This document shows, one piece after another, positions 11,271 to 64,000 of a stretch of DNA of 64,000 bases. The notes beneath the pieces are model-generated. The model ran no database searches. It was not told where the DNA came from and saw nothing but the letters and a program-made list of their open reading frames with translations. The position numbers were made by a program, and so were the translations under genes. This stretch comes from Hemicentrotus pulcherrimus (lineage: Eukaryota; Echinodermata; Echinoidea; Camarodonta; Strongylocentrotidae): assembly GCA_003118195.1 (NCBI GenBank), contig BEXV01000867.1:76922-140921 (forward strand), written 5' to 3'. Numbering within the stretch: position 1 is the first letter of the stretch; each line of letters starts with the position of its first letter.

Positions 11271-14200
11271 CTCTAAAAGCATAATGTACATTCAAAACTC
11301 CATTGTGTCTATAAAATCGTGGCAAGATACTTTAAGAACCAAAATCAGGAGCCTGTTTAAAAACAGATATCCACGTATATGGAACCTTATCAAGAAATAA
11401 GTTTTTACTTCCAAAGAATAATTATTTCACATTCAGACATCGATAAACTAAGCATTAAATTAAGATATTATCCCACGAATCCGGGTTTGTCGGCTAATTT
11501 ACCTTAAAAAAAAAATTGAGAATGCCTCCTTTGGCGACCTTTAGAAGCTGATGGCTGACGAACTCTTGTAGGACAAGAGCTTTGTCAACATTTACTCATG
11601 ATAATGACAGACGCCTAGGATAACTACCAAAGCTTGTTATAGGTAAAATTGGTCTAGAGGGTATACATCACACTGCCGATTGGAAGATGTTGTCCATAAT
11701 CTATACTTTGTTTTCATTTGTAATCATATGGAAAGTGAGATTGAAAATAGAAAGAAATACATGTATCGTATTTCCGTAGGTAAAATAAAATGTAGAGGAT
11801 AGCGGAAGGACTAGTCCGACTCTACTTCATTTTTTGCTTGACTCTTTAAAAAGAAGTTTGGATATCAAAATTGTATTTTCTATTTCATCGGTTGCTTGCT
11901 AGATCGTGTCTATTTTGCATCACATTTTCCTCAGACGCAACGGAAGAATATATCAATTCGACTCTACCAGTTCAGGAATAAATGAGATAAGTACATCTCT
12001 ATAGAATGATCTAAGTTGTTCTTAAGCTCACAAATTAATGTGTAACACCATGACATTTAACTATATCACATATTATTTAACAGACAGATTAATCATTACA
12101 ATTTATATTAAAAAAATCTTTTCCTTGTTCCCAAAGAAAAAGCAATACAAAATCCACCCACGACACGGGAACCAAAGTTGTATCAAGTACTTAATAATTA
12201 CCAAAGTACATACATGTATGTACATCTACCGGTACTCAATAATTTACCTGTAAAACTTAATTGAGTCCTGAGATAATTACGAGCACCCGCTAATGTTTTT
12301 TCTTTTAGCTGCACTTCAATCAAGTTTGATAGACGGTCATAAATGATGCCAAATTGAAAGCAAATGGTCATCTACAAGTACGTCATGCACAAAAAAATTA
12401 TTTAAAAAACTTGATTATATGGATGTATATTGTGAAGTGTGAACACCATGACAACATTAATTACCGGTAAGTACTTTTGCAGAGATGATAGTGAATGCCC
12501 ATTTGTTGACCTCGTCAATGATAAATTGATACAAGCGATGTGATGGTGGACATATGAATATAGGATGAAGAATCATCATAAAAAGGGGTGACTCAAGGAT
12601 CTATTTATAGACATTTTACAAACTTAATAAGTATTGAAAAAAAATGGGAGCTCTAATCAACATCATGTACTAACAGTATAACAAAAGGGTTTAACAGGAA
12701 ATCCTACACAGATGTCGGCCGGGTGGCAAAAGGGCGTTAGCGCATAAGCAACTCGAAACTACTTTTCGAATTATTCGCATTTAAAGATTTGTTTTATATT
12801 TAAACTGCTTTCCGTCCCCAAAATTGGTTTAAAACATTGAAGACTAATGTAAATGTTGAAGTAGAACACGGCCACAATTTTTTTCTCGAAAATAAGTCAG
12901 TATTATTAAGTTTGAGGCGATTGGCAATTTAGTGCTAACGTCTTTCTGCTTTAAGTTTCATTATTGACCTGAAATTTGAGCAAACGCCCTTCTGCCAGCC
13001 AGGCGACGTACTACTCTCAAAGAAAGCAGAAAAATAAGAGAAGCAAACTGATGAAAGTTTCAATTAAATCTGGCAAAATATAAGAAAGTTATAAACTGTT
13101 GAAAGTTGTAATCACTTATGGGCAATTCAAATTGGCTGAAGCAGTAGTGTCAATGTGATGTAGTGCTGGACTACTTTCCCATCTGTTCCAACATATAAAA
13201 TGACTAACATTTAAATTTTTCAAAAATGTATTGCTCAGGACGGTCTATTATTTTTAGAGGACCTATAATATATTTTGATTAGTGACCCAAGGGAGAAGGA
13301 ACTTACGGGAAATCAGATATTTTTGTAAACAGCAAATGGGTGAGTTATCCACGTCCTACATTACAAGGGATGAATTGCACTTTAAGCTCTTTTTCTTTTT
13401 AGAGGGTGAAGATTACATGTTTTTTCCTTTCAAAGTAAACTTTCTTATTTCAGTAGAATTTAATATTCCCATGTTGTGGTTGGTGGTTGGGGACCGAGCA
13501 AAAGCATCACTCAAAACCTGTGGAACTCATACCAATGTAGCTGATGTTATTTTATATGGAGAGGAGAACTGAAGTATCAATTAATTTAATCATAATGAAA
13601 ATAGGTTTCATCAATATTGATGTGTTCGTGTATGCCTTAATTAGACTTCAACAAACTCTCATATATTGACCGACCATCGATACCAGGTCTCCCTGTAGCC
13701 TTGAATTTTCTGCCTATTCACCAACGAAGGATACTACCTTGACGTGGTTCCTAACAAGCGCAATAAATGTATTTACGGCTAATAGGCACAATAATACACA
13801 AAGCCAAATTCACAGGCTCTTTTGATGGTCAGATGATGATATAATTCACTCAATAATATATTTGTTTACAATAAATAAGTTCAAATTGTGTTTCTTTCAG
13901 CCTCAACTCCTTCATTTCTTGTTCTTCCTGTTGAAATGTGACCCATTTAATATTTTATTATCTTTCTTCTTTGTTGAGATAACACATTTCCAAATACAAA
14001 ATGCAAAACACTCTTAATTTAATCAGTTTGTATGGTAAAGGGGGGGGGGTAAAACATATAGGATGGGTTAAATCTTTCAATAGATCTGAGAAAATTTAGG
14101 GCTGTGATTTTAAAAATGACTGTTATCATATCAGCATTCCATTGACCAAATTCTTAATGTTAAACATCTATTTACTTTCAGTTGAGTTTCAATTCTCAGT

Positions 14201-14753
14201 GTAATGTTTCATCAATTCAATAAATTGAAAGACAATCAGTGCCATAACGTGTTTTATCTGACTGAACATGGTATCAACAATTCCATGAGCCTTATACCAT
14301 ATCAAACAGCTACGCTTAGGTTAACATGTTTAAATAAATCAATTTTTTTTAATTCCACTCCTGAAAAATATACTCCACGACCAAACACTGTGGTTGAGAG
14401 TTGTGCAACTGGTCAAACAGAGTGGGTTCAAAGTCCTCTCATAAATGGCATGGGATAAATCTAAACCCCACCTTTGGCTTTCCTCCAGCTTTTTATGACT
14501 GATATCATTGATTGCCCCCTCCTGGTGATTAACACAATATCAGGCCAAGGCCATTTACAATCACTCTATTTACTAACATGTCAACAGGTGTCATTTACGA
14601 GATAAAGAAATTGGGTTATTAGATTGGTTTAACTATTTGATGAGTTCATAAACTTAAAATAAGAGATATTAAAAGGGCTCTTTTTTAATCCTTATGGACA
14701 AAAATACCAGTTTAACTTCATACCACCAAGAGATTAAGTGAATGAGTAGGAGG

Positions 14754-14866
14754 ATAGAGGTAGGAAATGAAGGAAGGAGGGAAGGAAGGAGGGAGGGAGG
14801 GACTGAGGGAGGGAGGGAAGGAAGGAGGGAGGGAGGGAGACAGGAGAGAGAGAGTGAGAGAGAGAA

Positions 14867-14899
<33 letters not shown>

Positions 14900-15028
14900 C
14901 AGAGACAGAGACAAACAGACAAATAGAGAGACATAAGNGAGGGAGGAGAGAAGGGAGGGAGGGAGGAGAGAAGGGAGGGAGGAAGGGAGAAAGGGGAGCA
15001 AGGAGTAAGGAAGAAAGGGTGGTAGAAA
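14754..15028 (+). repeat. Polypurine (GGGA/GA) tract
   Basis: About 275 bp composed almost wholly of purines on the + strand, mixing GGGA/GGAA units with a GA core and GACA units, and containing an N at 14938. All open frames here are simple-sequence artefacts. Mirror-like purine tracts of this length can adopt triplex DNA; whether this one does is unknown. Confidence 0.85.
14938..14938. other. Single ambiguous base (N) in the polypurine tract
   Basis: One N interrupts the GA-rich microsatellite. The true length of the tract is therefore uncertain. Confidence 0.8.
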
Positions 15029-16458
15029 GGTATATGGAATTAAATTAATGTAAATTAGTTCTATTTATGTTTTATGATATCAGTTGATTTTTAAAGCTTT
15101 TTCCAAAAAAAACACACTAACCACGATTTATTTCTTAAGAATTTAGAGAAATCTATTAAGTTCACATTCTAAAAAATAATTAACAACTGAAAAAAAATTT
15201 GGATTCCTTGAAACAAATGATAAAAATTAAATGGTCAATTTGTCAAAGATGATATCAAAAACTTAAGAACTTGAAAATAAAACACAGTTCTCTTTTTAGC
15301 TTGGCAAACTGTACACTTTGTCTAATCTTACAATCATTATTTTCTTTAAATACAAAGACCCTGCCGCATTAAGAGCAAAGTTCTTAACCAGAATGAGATC
15401 ACTCCCCACAATGTCTCACATATTTGATCATGAGAGAAGGGCAAGCTCTACATGGCAAATAAGATATATCGACCACTTTGTAAGCAGTTTCAGGGACTAA
15501 TGTGCCATTTACTTGATTGATTAACTAAATTCCTTCACAATGCTAAACTAAAGCACATGATTGGGCTCCTGATCAAACCATAAATTGGATGAATATTGTA
15601 AATGTATGTACATGATAACAGCGTCACAACTATTTGGATGTAGGCTTAATGAGGAGTGGTGTTGTAATATCATCCACTTTAGAATTGAGATGCAAATACA
15701 AGAATCTAGTCTGCCCTAACGACAAAGGATTTTTATTCCTATTTCCTCTAATCCCTTGTTAATGAAAATCCATTTATCACACACTCTGAAGATGTAAAAT
15801 TGGCCCCGTAATTGACGACAATGTTGACATTTTGGGAAGAGCCTGTCAAGTGCTGCAATTAATTGAGGAAATGAGCAAAGATAACTCATGGAGAATGGGA
15901 AATATTTAAAGCAATTTCTAAAGGGAAAAAACAAGAATGAGGACAAATTTCAATACAAATATTTGTATTTCATGTACCGCTTTATGCACTAAACATCTAG
16001 CCCCCCAAAAGGCTTAATGATGTATTTGGCCATTTGAATAGTAAATTACAGAAATGGACTAATGATAATCATTATCCTCCTCCCTAATTCTTCCAATTTT
16101 CCCCTCCTTCTTCCGTCATTCCAACCTTCTTTAACACAACTTTCTACTCCTCTAAGCCATCTTCAGTCCATTTCAACTATCTACAAGCGAACAGAGTGCA
16201 TTTTATGACCTCTCGTTACATGGCAACAGCAAAGAAACTATTGCATAGAGTTTTTTAAAGGCAGGGAAAAAACACAATAGCAATGTGATGACAAAGAGAA
16301 ATTACCATGAATTAAGACACTAACAATGCTTGAGGTTAATGTACAGCTAAAATGAAAGACTACCAAAAAAAATTAAAAATGATGAGAGAGAAGTTTAACA
16401 AAGAAAGATCAGAAATTAAAGAATAGTCATGATATAAACTGTGTTGATAATACTTTGT

Positions 16459-16483
16459 CAATAATAATAATAATAATAATAAT
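16459..16483 (+). repeat. AAT trinucleotide microsatellite
   Basis: About eight AAT units immediately upstream (left) of the tRNA-derived SINE. Simple repeats often mark SINE tails, but this one lies about 65 bp beyond the recognisable SINE body. Confidence 0.75.
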
Positions 16484-16548
16484 ATAAAATCCGCTCCAAA
16501 TTTTATCATGTTAAACCAAAAATGGAAATTCTTTTTGCCCAATTGATT

Positions 16549-16730
16549 GTAAGCCCGGCAGCCACTGAGCAGCGCCAGATCAACGTTGCTCTATCCCTTA
16601 TATTGTTGAAAGCAAACAAGGTAGCAGCAACTCCCGTCTTTAACGTCTTTTGGTATGACGCAGCTGGGGTTCGAACCCACGACCTCCCGGTTGTGAGGCG
16701 GACGCTCTACTGACTGAGCCAATGATAATA
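16549..16730 (-). mobile_element. tRNA-derived SINE, minus strand
   Basis: Read on the minus strand, the head is tRNA-like: an A box (TGGCTCAGT...TAGAGCG, 16703-16721), an anticodon-like loop CTCACAA, and a B box (GGTTCGAACCC, 16667-16679). The body continues about 120 bp with no tRNA acceptor-stem closure, so this is a SINE, not a tRNA gene. The A and B boxes would be its RNA polymerase III promoter. I recall similar tRNA-headed repeats in sea urchin introns, but no family name can be assigned from sequence alone. Confidence 0.75.
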
Positions 16731-17356
16731 ACATTTCTATTCAACAGTATAAGCAACAAATGAAAGATTTCAAATTTGTGATTTGTTCAGTCAATCACAA
16801 GTTTGTCTACAAGGAATCACTTTGTTGCTATTTGTGACATATCTCTCCAATTGTAATGAATTCAAAAATTCAAGGTACACACGTCCGAACAATCATACAT
16901 GCATACATACAAACATATATACACCTTCTCATTAAAAAAAGTACTGGAATGTATATAGGATGCATGCACAAAGTTGAACACATTGTTAGTTAAATCATCA
17001 GATGATATTTAGTAACTCCATTAATGATAAAATTGAACTTAATTCCTCAGAAAATGTATACCGGTATACCACCAATGACTGATTTGAAGGTTGGTTAACT
17101 AAACAATAAATGAGCCTTCTTTCAACAGGTACAAAACTCATGAAAAAAACAAGAACTCATGAAAATTTTCAAGCAGACTTAAGGAAACCAGTTACTTTCA
17201 ACCTGCCATGGTGGTGCTATATATAACAAGGATCAACATGTGGAGTAATGTTTCAAAGACCATGCAATCTAGAGAAGAACAAAATACCAGATCATACAGA
17301 TGCAGCCCACTTTCAACACACATGTAGTCTGATGGCACAGACTATTATTCTACACT

Positions 17357-17489
17357 TCAACACAAGTCCATGATGTCTCTGGTTATGTCAAACAGAGCAG
17401 CTACCATACAGTGCCTATTGACTGCAGCCTCTGAATAGCCTTCTAGTTCAGACCCTCTGTTGTGCATTATGACCAACGAGGGTTCGTCC
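17357..17489 (-). other. Orphan candidate 3'-terminal exon, unknown protein
   Basis: On the minus strand an acceptor-like TTTTCAG is followed by a 133-nt segment. In one frame it reads DEPSLVIMHN... and, about 43 codons later, ends ...ITRDIMDLC and stop. It is richer in GC than its surroundings and protein-like in composition. I do not recognise the protein. It does not match a dynein C-terminus. Joined to the last dynein exon (phase 0) it would be read in another frame and stop after 13 codons. It could be the last exon of a different gene, a pseudogene fragment or chance. Confidence 0.2.
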
Positions 17490-19173
17490 CTGAAAACTAC
17501 TGTCAACAAGCAAACCATCCATACATCAACAAAGTGAGAAAAGATTGAGGTAAGCTAACACAAGAGATGTGGGTTAAACCAACCCAGGAGTTTACTCATG
17601 CACTCAAATAAATCAACAGCTCATCTTAATGTCTCATAAAATGAAGAGGACTCATGGAGCGGGAAAAATGCATGAATGTAACAGAGATGAATTGCATGAG
17701 TAGTGTAGCGATCTCTTTGTTCAGGCAAAACATAGCAACAAATGTGTGACAGACTCGTTTGTAAATAAGATAATACCAATGATGCTAAGCAATTAAAAAA
17801 CAATGCTAGATAAATATTAATGATAAAGTTAGATGACTTGAACATTGATGATATAACAATTACAGCAATTAAAGAACTTTGCATTCAAATGGAACATTAG
17901 AATGCTGTTCCAAAAGGCTGAAAACTTTTTCAAACTTCTATCTAAAAGTGGCTAGGAATAACACAAGATGTTAGACCTGAAAGAAAAAATGCAATATCAT
18001 AGCTTCCTATTAGACATGAAACAATGGCTGCTTTGGAATCCATGACTTGCTTATTCTTCCACTGTACTCCGTTAAATTGATTAGCTACTTGAGTTGTTTG
18101 AACTTCTACTAGGGTTCCAAGTTGTGGGTTTGAAATTGAACAGAACCCTGATGAATATGAATTAATATGAAGATTTTGTTTTATGTTCAATTTTATCGAA
18201 GGCATTTGCTAACATGCAGTTTCTTTATATAGAGTAAATATATTCCTCCCTTAAGCTGTGATAGCTTGAACAGTTCACTCTTCAAGTCCACTTATAATGA
18301 ATCCATACAAGTAATTTCCAAAGCTTTCTGATCTTTAAAGCTTTTGCTTTGATAAATGCACTTTTGTATCTATTGAATATCTTCCTTTTTTACAGTGAAC
18401 CCAAACACCAAGGTATTAAACTCTGTGCAACTTACAAAATGTATGGATTAATCATTCAATTCTCTTCAATGACATTGTACTTAATTGGATTGCAGTTGTA
18501 ATTGCACTGGTAGGCAAACATCAGGCATGGCAACTTTGGTAGTCATAGCAACCTTTGTGAATACAGTTTGCATTCATTAAGACTCAATTTGTGCCCTACC
18601 TCTTTCATCTTGTGTGTAGACTATTCACCAAAAGTTGATGGCTACCAATCAAGGCTACAGCAACAGAACATCCATACTATATCATATGTTATATACCTCA
18701 TTTTAAGATTCTTTACTAATCCTGTCTTGTGATTGGTTGAAAATGCAGTCATGTTCTTAACCATGCCCGCTAATTGAAATTCATAGTCATTTTTCCATGG
18801 CTCTACCGGTTTATATCCATTTTTATAGCACTTTTTCCATGGCTGTCAAACGTGACGTCATTTTGCTGCGATTCCCATTTTGGTTTACGTGTTATACCAT
18901 ATTAGTTTCTTTTTTGCGATGACCGATGCGCAATACCGTTAACGGTGTTTGAGTGCAATTCGATTTTGGTCGCTGCATTTAGGCGACGAATCTACCAATC
19001 CACGCAGCGCAGACGACCGATCGCCATTTTGTGTACTAGTCTCGATTGCAAAATACTGGGGTTTTTAGTTTCCAATTTTTTGTCAATAAAGAGGCAAAAT
19101 GGAGGACACAGCTATGCCAAGATTTCAATTTATGGAAACCTAAATAGGTGAGTCAACATTTTCCCCTTTTTCG

Positions 19174-19360
19174 GTATATAAAATATATATTGACTGCTTT
19201 TAATATTCGAGGCATAGTTGTTTCTAAAGGGTCTCGGGAAACTCACAACCTGCTATGACCCCGCAGCGCAAGCGCCTTGGGGTCATAGCAGGTTCTGAGT
19301 ATCCCTTGACTCTATAGAAACCACTATGCCTCTCAAAGCAGTCAATATATCCTTTATATA
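19174..19360. mobile_element. Near-perfect 187-bp hairpin next to the last dynein exon
   Basis: The two halves are reverse complements for most of their length. Landmarks are TATATTGACTGCTTT on the left and AAAGCAGTCAATATA on the right, GGCATAGT and ACTATGCC, and CCTGCTATGACCCC opposite GGGGTCATAGCAGG around a centre near 19267. The right end is 30 bp from the exon at 19390-19504, i.e. just inside the following intron on the minus strand. It codes for nothing and has MITE form. In RNA it would make a very stable stem near the 5' splice site. Confidence 0.8.
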
Positions 19361-19389
19361 GTAAAAAGATTGTGCTAGTTTTAACTCAC

Positions 19390-61519
<42,130 letters not shown>

Positions 61520-62975
61520 CTGCAGAAAGAAAAGGGGGAAAGTTTCAAATATATTGTATTACACACAAAGCTTATACAGGTAAATTTATATATTCACATG
61601 GCTGTGAGTGTAAAGTATGATAATGGTCGGTTTGGTTTGGTGTCAAAAAGTAAAAAGGTAAAAATGCCAGAGGTAAGAATTTCATAGATAAAATTGTCAG
61701 AGGTAAAAATGATGAATTGTAAGTGACAATCCTACACCATCAATTTTTATAGAACGGTGTCCATTTTGCTTTCTTCTTTAATTTTTCTACATCAGTTAAG
61801 AAGAAACAATTAAGCATAATTACACTACCCATACCACTGTACTACTATGTCAATTAATACACACATGCGGTCCGCAGATTCTACACACTGTCCCAACTTA
61901 TCCGACCCGAAAAATCGGAGAAGGGTATTTTCAAACTGTAATCCTTTGTGATCCCTGGGGGCTAGCGAAAAAATAAGCACATGGATATATTCCTTTCGAC
62001 CGGGACTACTTATTGCTCTGGGCGTCATTTCAATTAAGAAGTGGCAAATCTTGGAGCTACGATGGAAATTATATTTAAAATCGCTGTTTTGACCAAGATG
62101 TTTTTAGAGTTCCAAGATGCGCCCCTTTGAAAATATTGGGATGAACCTGAATGCTCTTTCATATGACACGTCTTTAATTGAGTATCACCTGAAATTGGTC
62201 AGTTTCGCACAACTTTCTGCACTTCCGGGTTCTTTTAGCACATGAGTTAATATGCATTGCCATATGTACATGTAGAAGCCTATTGTGAAACAACAACGTG
62301 TGCTGGTGCAATGAATTAAGTATGTGTGTGAAGAGGAGTGTTTGCTCCATTGCATTTCTGCGATAGAAAATAGACCACAGCCATCATACTTCCACAACAA
62401 TATCAAATTTCACCTCCAATCGGACAAATAGAGCTACAATATTGATCTAGGCATGTCTCGATCTCGTAACTTAAAAGTTAGCACCTGCTGGAATTTTCAT
62501 AGACGACTGGTGTTGTAGATTTCCGACAAATGGATACCGACAAATAGTTATACTACCGACGTTTCCGGCAAAGCAGGTTTCAATCTCATATCATTGATAA
62601 TTTGCATGCATTTTTTTCTGCGATCTATTCCCTTGGCCACCCACCAGGGGTATGCCGCTCACCAGAGACTCTACTCTACTGACATTCAGTGCTTTGCCGC
62701 GCAATTGTAGGAAAATATTGCGCAAATATGCGCCGCTCCTTGTCAACGGAGATACCATGCAAAAATTATGTGACCGAATACTGGGTAGAAAACTGCTCCT
62801 TCTTCTCTCATGAGTATTTTACCTAGCATCATTCTATATTCTAAGTGACTTTAAAATCCTGTCAGAGGACTATTTTTCTTTTCTTTTGATGGGTACATGT
62901 AGAGGTGTCGTGGACATGTCACCGGACTGTGGATCACAAGGTCCCACCACGGCACTAATGTCCTTTGGCAGACAT
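61520..62975 (-). other. Region expected to hold the dynein first exon and promoter; not resolved
   Basis: The first exon found (61448-61519) begins at an acceptor, so a start-codon exon ending in phase 0 must lie to the right. No candidate with ATG, a short phase-0 coding stretch and a GT donor was convincing. GC content rises around 62640-62760, which may mark a promoter or first exon. Confidence 0.35.
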
Positions 62976-62980
62976 TGATC

Positions 62981-63190
62981 TAGACCGAATTTTTCTGTCT
63001 CTTTTCGTTCGTTAGCCTCTGATTTGGGTAGGGTCGGCTCTCTCTTTAGAGACAGAACAGCCCCATACGCTCTAGTGTAAGCGCGTTTGTGTTAGGTCTA
63101 GACTAGACCTATACTACTTCGGTTCCACTTACCAACTTGACTGAAATAATCTGTTTGATGGTTCCTTTTTAGGAAATTATGGGTCAAAAT
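62981..63190 (+). repeat. Dispersed repeat D, copy 1
   Basis: Begins TAGACCGAATTTTTCTGTCT and ends ATTATGGGTCAAAAT. Shares GTAGGGTCGGCTCTCTCTTT and CGGTTCCACTTACCAA with copy 3 (63709-64000) and GAACAGCCCCATACGCTCTA with copy 2 in reverse. Confidence 0.8.
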
Positions 63191-63281
63191 CGACATCCAT
63201 GATAAATGGAAGTATTCTAGGCCAAAGGCAAAATGATTATAACGGAAAAACTGTGCGCGAGCTACGAGTTTGTAATGACAT

Positions 63282-63520
63282 GTAAGTGGAACTGAAGTAG
63301 TATAGTCTAGACCTAATTGTCAAAATAAGTTGCACCGGATATGCATCCTGTGAAATGTGGAATTTGGCCAGTAGTTTGGCCAAGTTTGGTGTAACATTTC
63401 TTTACACAAACGTGCTAACACTAGAGCGTATGGGGCTGTTCTGTCTCTAAAAAGAGAGCCGACCCTACAATCAGAGGCTAACGAAAGAAAGAGACAGAAA
63501 AATTCGGTCGAACATTGACC
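63282..63520 (-). repeat. Dispersed repeat D, copy 2 (inverted)
   Basis: Reverse complement of copy 1 over both ends, with an inner segment (ACACCAAACTTG-type) that copy 1 lacks but copy 3 has. It faces copy 1 across about 90 bp, so the two can form a large cruciform or hairpin. Confidence 0.8.
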
Positions 63521-63708
63521 TAGCCTACATTTGCCACTCTCCACCCAGGTGTTACATGGGTACCCAGTAGGATGCAAAAGCTAATGTGCTTAGATTAGCA
63601 AGTGTATAAAAAAAAGTTGTAAAAATGATGCCTGGCTTTTTAATGACTTTAGACCTACATTTGATAGATCTATTCAAAATGATGTGATTTATAGGATTTT
63701 CTGAATGG

Positions 63709-64000
63709 ATTAGACTAGACCGAATTTTTCCGTCTCTTTCGTTCGTTAGCCTCTTATTGGGGTAGGGTCGGCTCTCTCTTTAGAGACCGAAACAGACCAT
63801 ATCGCGAGGTGTGCAGGTTAGGTGTGCAAATCAGTACACCAAACTTGCAAAACTTATCACCGAATTACTCCTTTTACAGCATATATATCTGCTGCACTTT
63901 ACATTGAAAATTAGCTAAAGGCTTAACTTTTTCGGTTCCACTTACCAAATTGACTGAAATAAACCGTTTTATGGTCCATTTTTAAGAAATTATGGGTCAA
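63709..64000 (+). repeat. Dispersed repeat D, copy 3 (cut by window edge)
   Basis: Begins TAGACTAGACCGAATTTTTC; contains a longer middle (GTACACCAAACTTGCAAAAC) and ends at the window edge in AATTATGGGTCAA. It is probably the most complete copy. Confidence 0.8.

Larger units (their letters stand above)
9000..17300. other. Intergenic or giant-intron DNA without a confident gene
   Basis: Very AT-rich. Open frames such as the 96-codon one at 13282-13572 show no recognisable domain. I looked specifically for the missing dynein C-terminal exons (AAA5, AAA6, C-terminal domain) on the minus strand and found none. Visible structures are a hairpin element (10512-10802), a G-run (11257-11270), a polypurine tract (14754-15028), an AAT microsatellite (16459-16483) and a SINE (16549-16730). 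Confidence 0.6.

Noticed and set aside
13282..13572. 96-codon + strand open frame
   Set aside because: No recognisable domain, no splice context and biased composition; not enough to call a gene.
14669..15048. Several overlapping open frames rich in Arg/Glu/Gly or Ser/Leu
   Set aside because: Translations of a GA/GGGA simple repeat.
16660..16725. tRNA gene (CAC anticodon-like)
   Set aside because: A and B boxes are present, but the anticodon stem is imperfect, no acceptor stem closes, and the sequence runs on into a SINE body.
18945..19151. Possible + strand first exon ending in AG|GTGAGT
   Set aside because: Open frame stops before the donor, no family resemblance, and it adjoins the hairpin element, so it is probably mobile-element sequence.
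61825..62028. 67-codon minus-strand frame starting with Met as the dynein initiator exon
   Set aside because: No donor joins it in phase 0 to the exon at 61448-61519, and its residues do not resemble a dynein N-terminus.

Overview
The window is eukaryotic: an AT-rich metazoan genome with spliced genes, GT-AG introns, tRNA-derived SINEs and hairpin-type mobile elements. An axonemal dynein, intronless lineage-expanded GPCRs and the repeat style fit a marine deuterostome invertebrate, most likely a sea urchin. That assignment is inference from recalled family features, not from a search.

Layout. 1-5.1 kb: no gene recognised; one diverged inverted-repeat pair. 5.1-9.0 kb: two tandem, single-exon rhodopsin-class GPCR genes on the + strand, duplicated together with some upstream sequence. 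9.0-19.39 kb: no confident gene; a ~290-bp hairpin element, a polypurine tract, a tRNA-derived SINE and one weak orphan exon candidate. 19.39-61.52 kb: one large minus-strand gene for an inner-arm axonemal dynein heavy chain of the DNAH7/3/12 type. I could place 53 exons by hand; every splice junction keeps frame and they sum to 8,703 nt (2,901 codons). They run from the N-terminal tail through the linker, AAA1-AAA4, the stalk and microtubule-binding domain, and into the start of AAA5. The initiator exon and the roughly 1,100 C-terminal residues (rest of AAA5, AAA6, C-terminal domain) are not seen. 61.5-64 kb: the gene's unresolved 5' side and three copies, in mixed orientation, of a dispersed repeat.

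Most notable points. (1) A ten-copy 93-bp minisatellite starts inside the 3' end of a dynein exon, so each unit carries a copy of the exon end and its 5' splice donor; only the first donor keeps the reading frame. (2) The dynein gene stops mid-motor although 19 kb of sequence remains, and that space holds two opposite-strand GPCR genes: either a giant intron with nested genes, a misassembly, or a broken gene. (3) A 60-nt phase-0 element in the linker region looks like an optional exon. (4) A ~210-bp repeat in opposite orientations flanks seven dynein exons, an arrangement known to favour circular RNA.

The dynein would act in the axoneme of cilia and sperm flagella; the GPCRs are plasma-membrane receptors of unknown ligand. 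Nothing links them functionally beyond adjacency.
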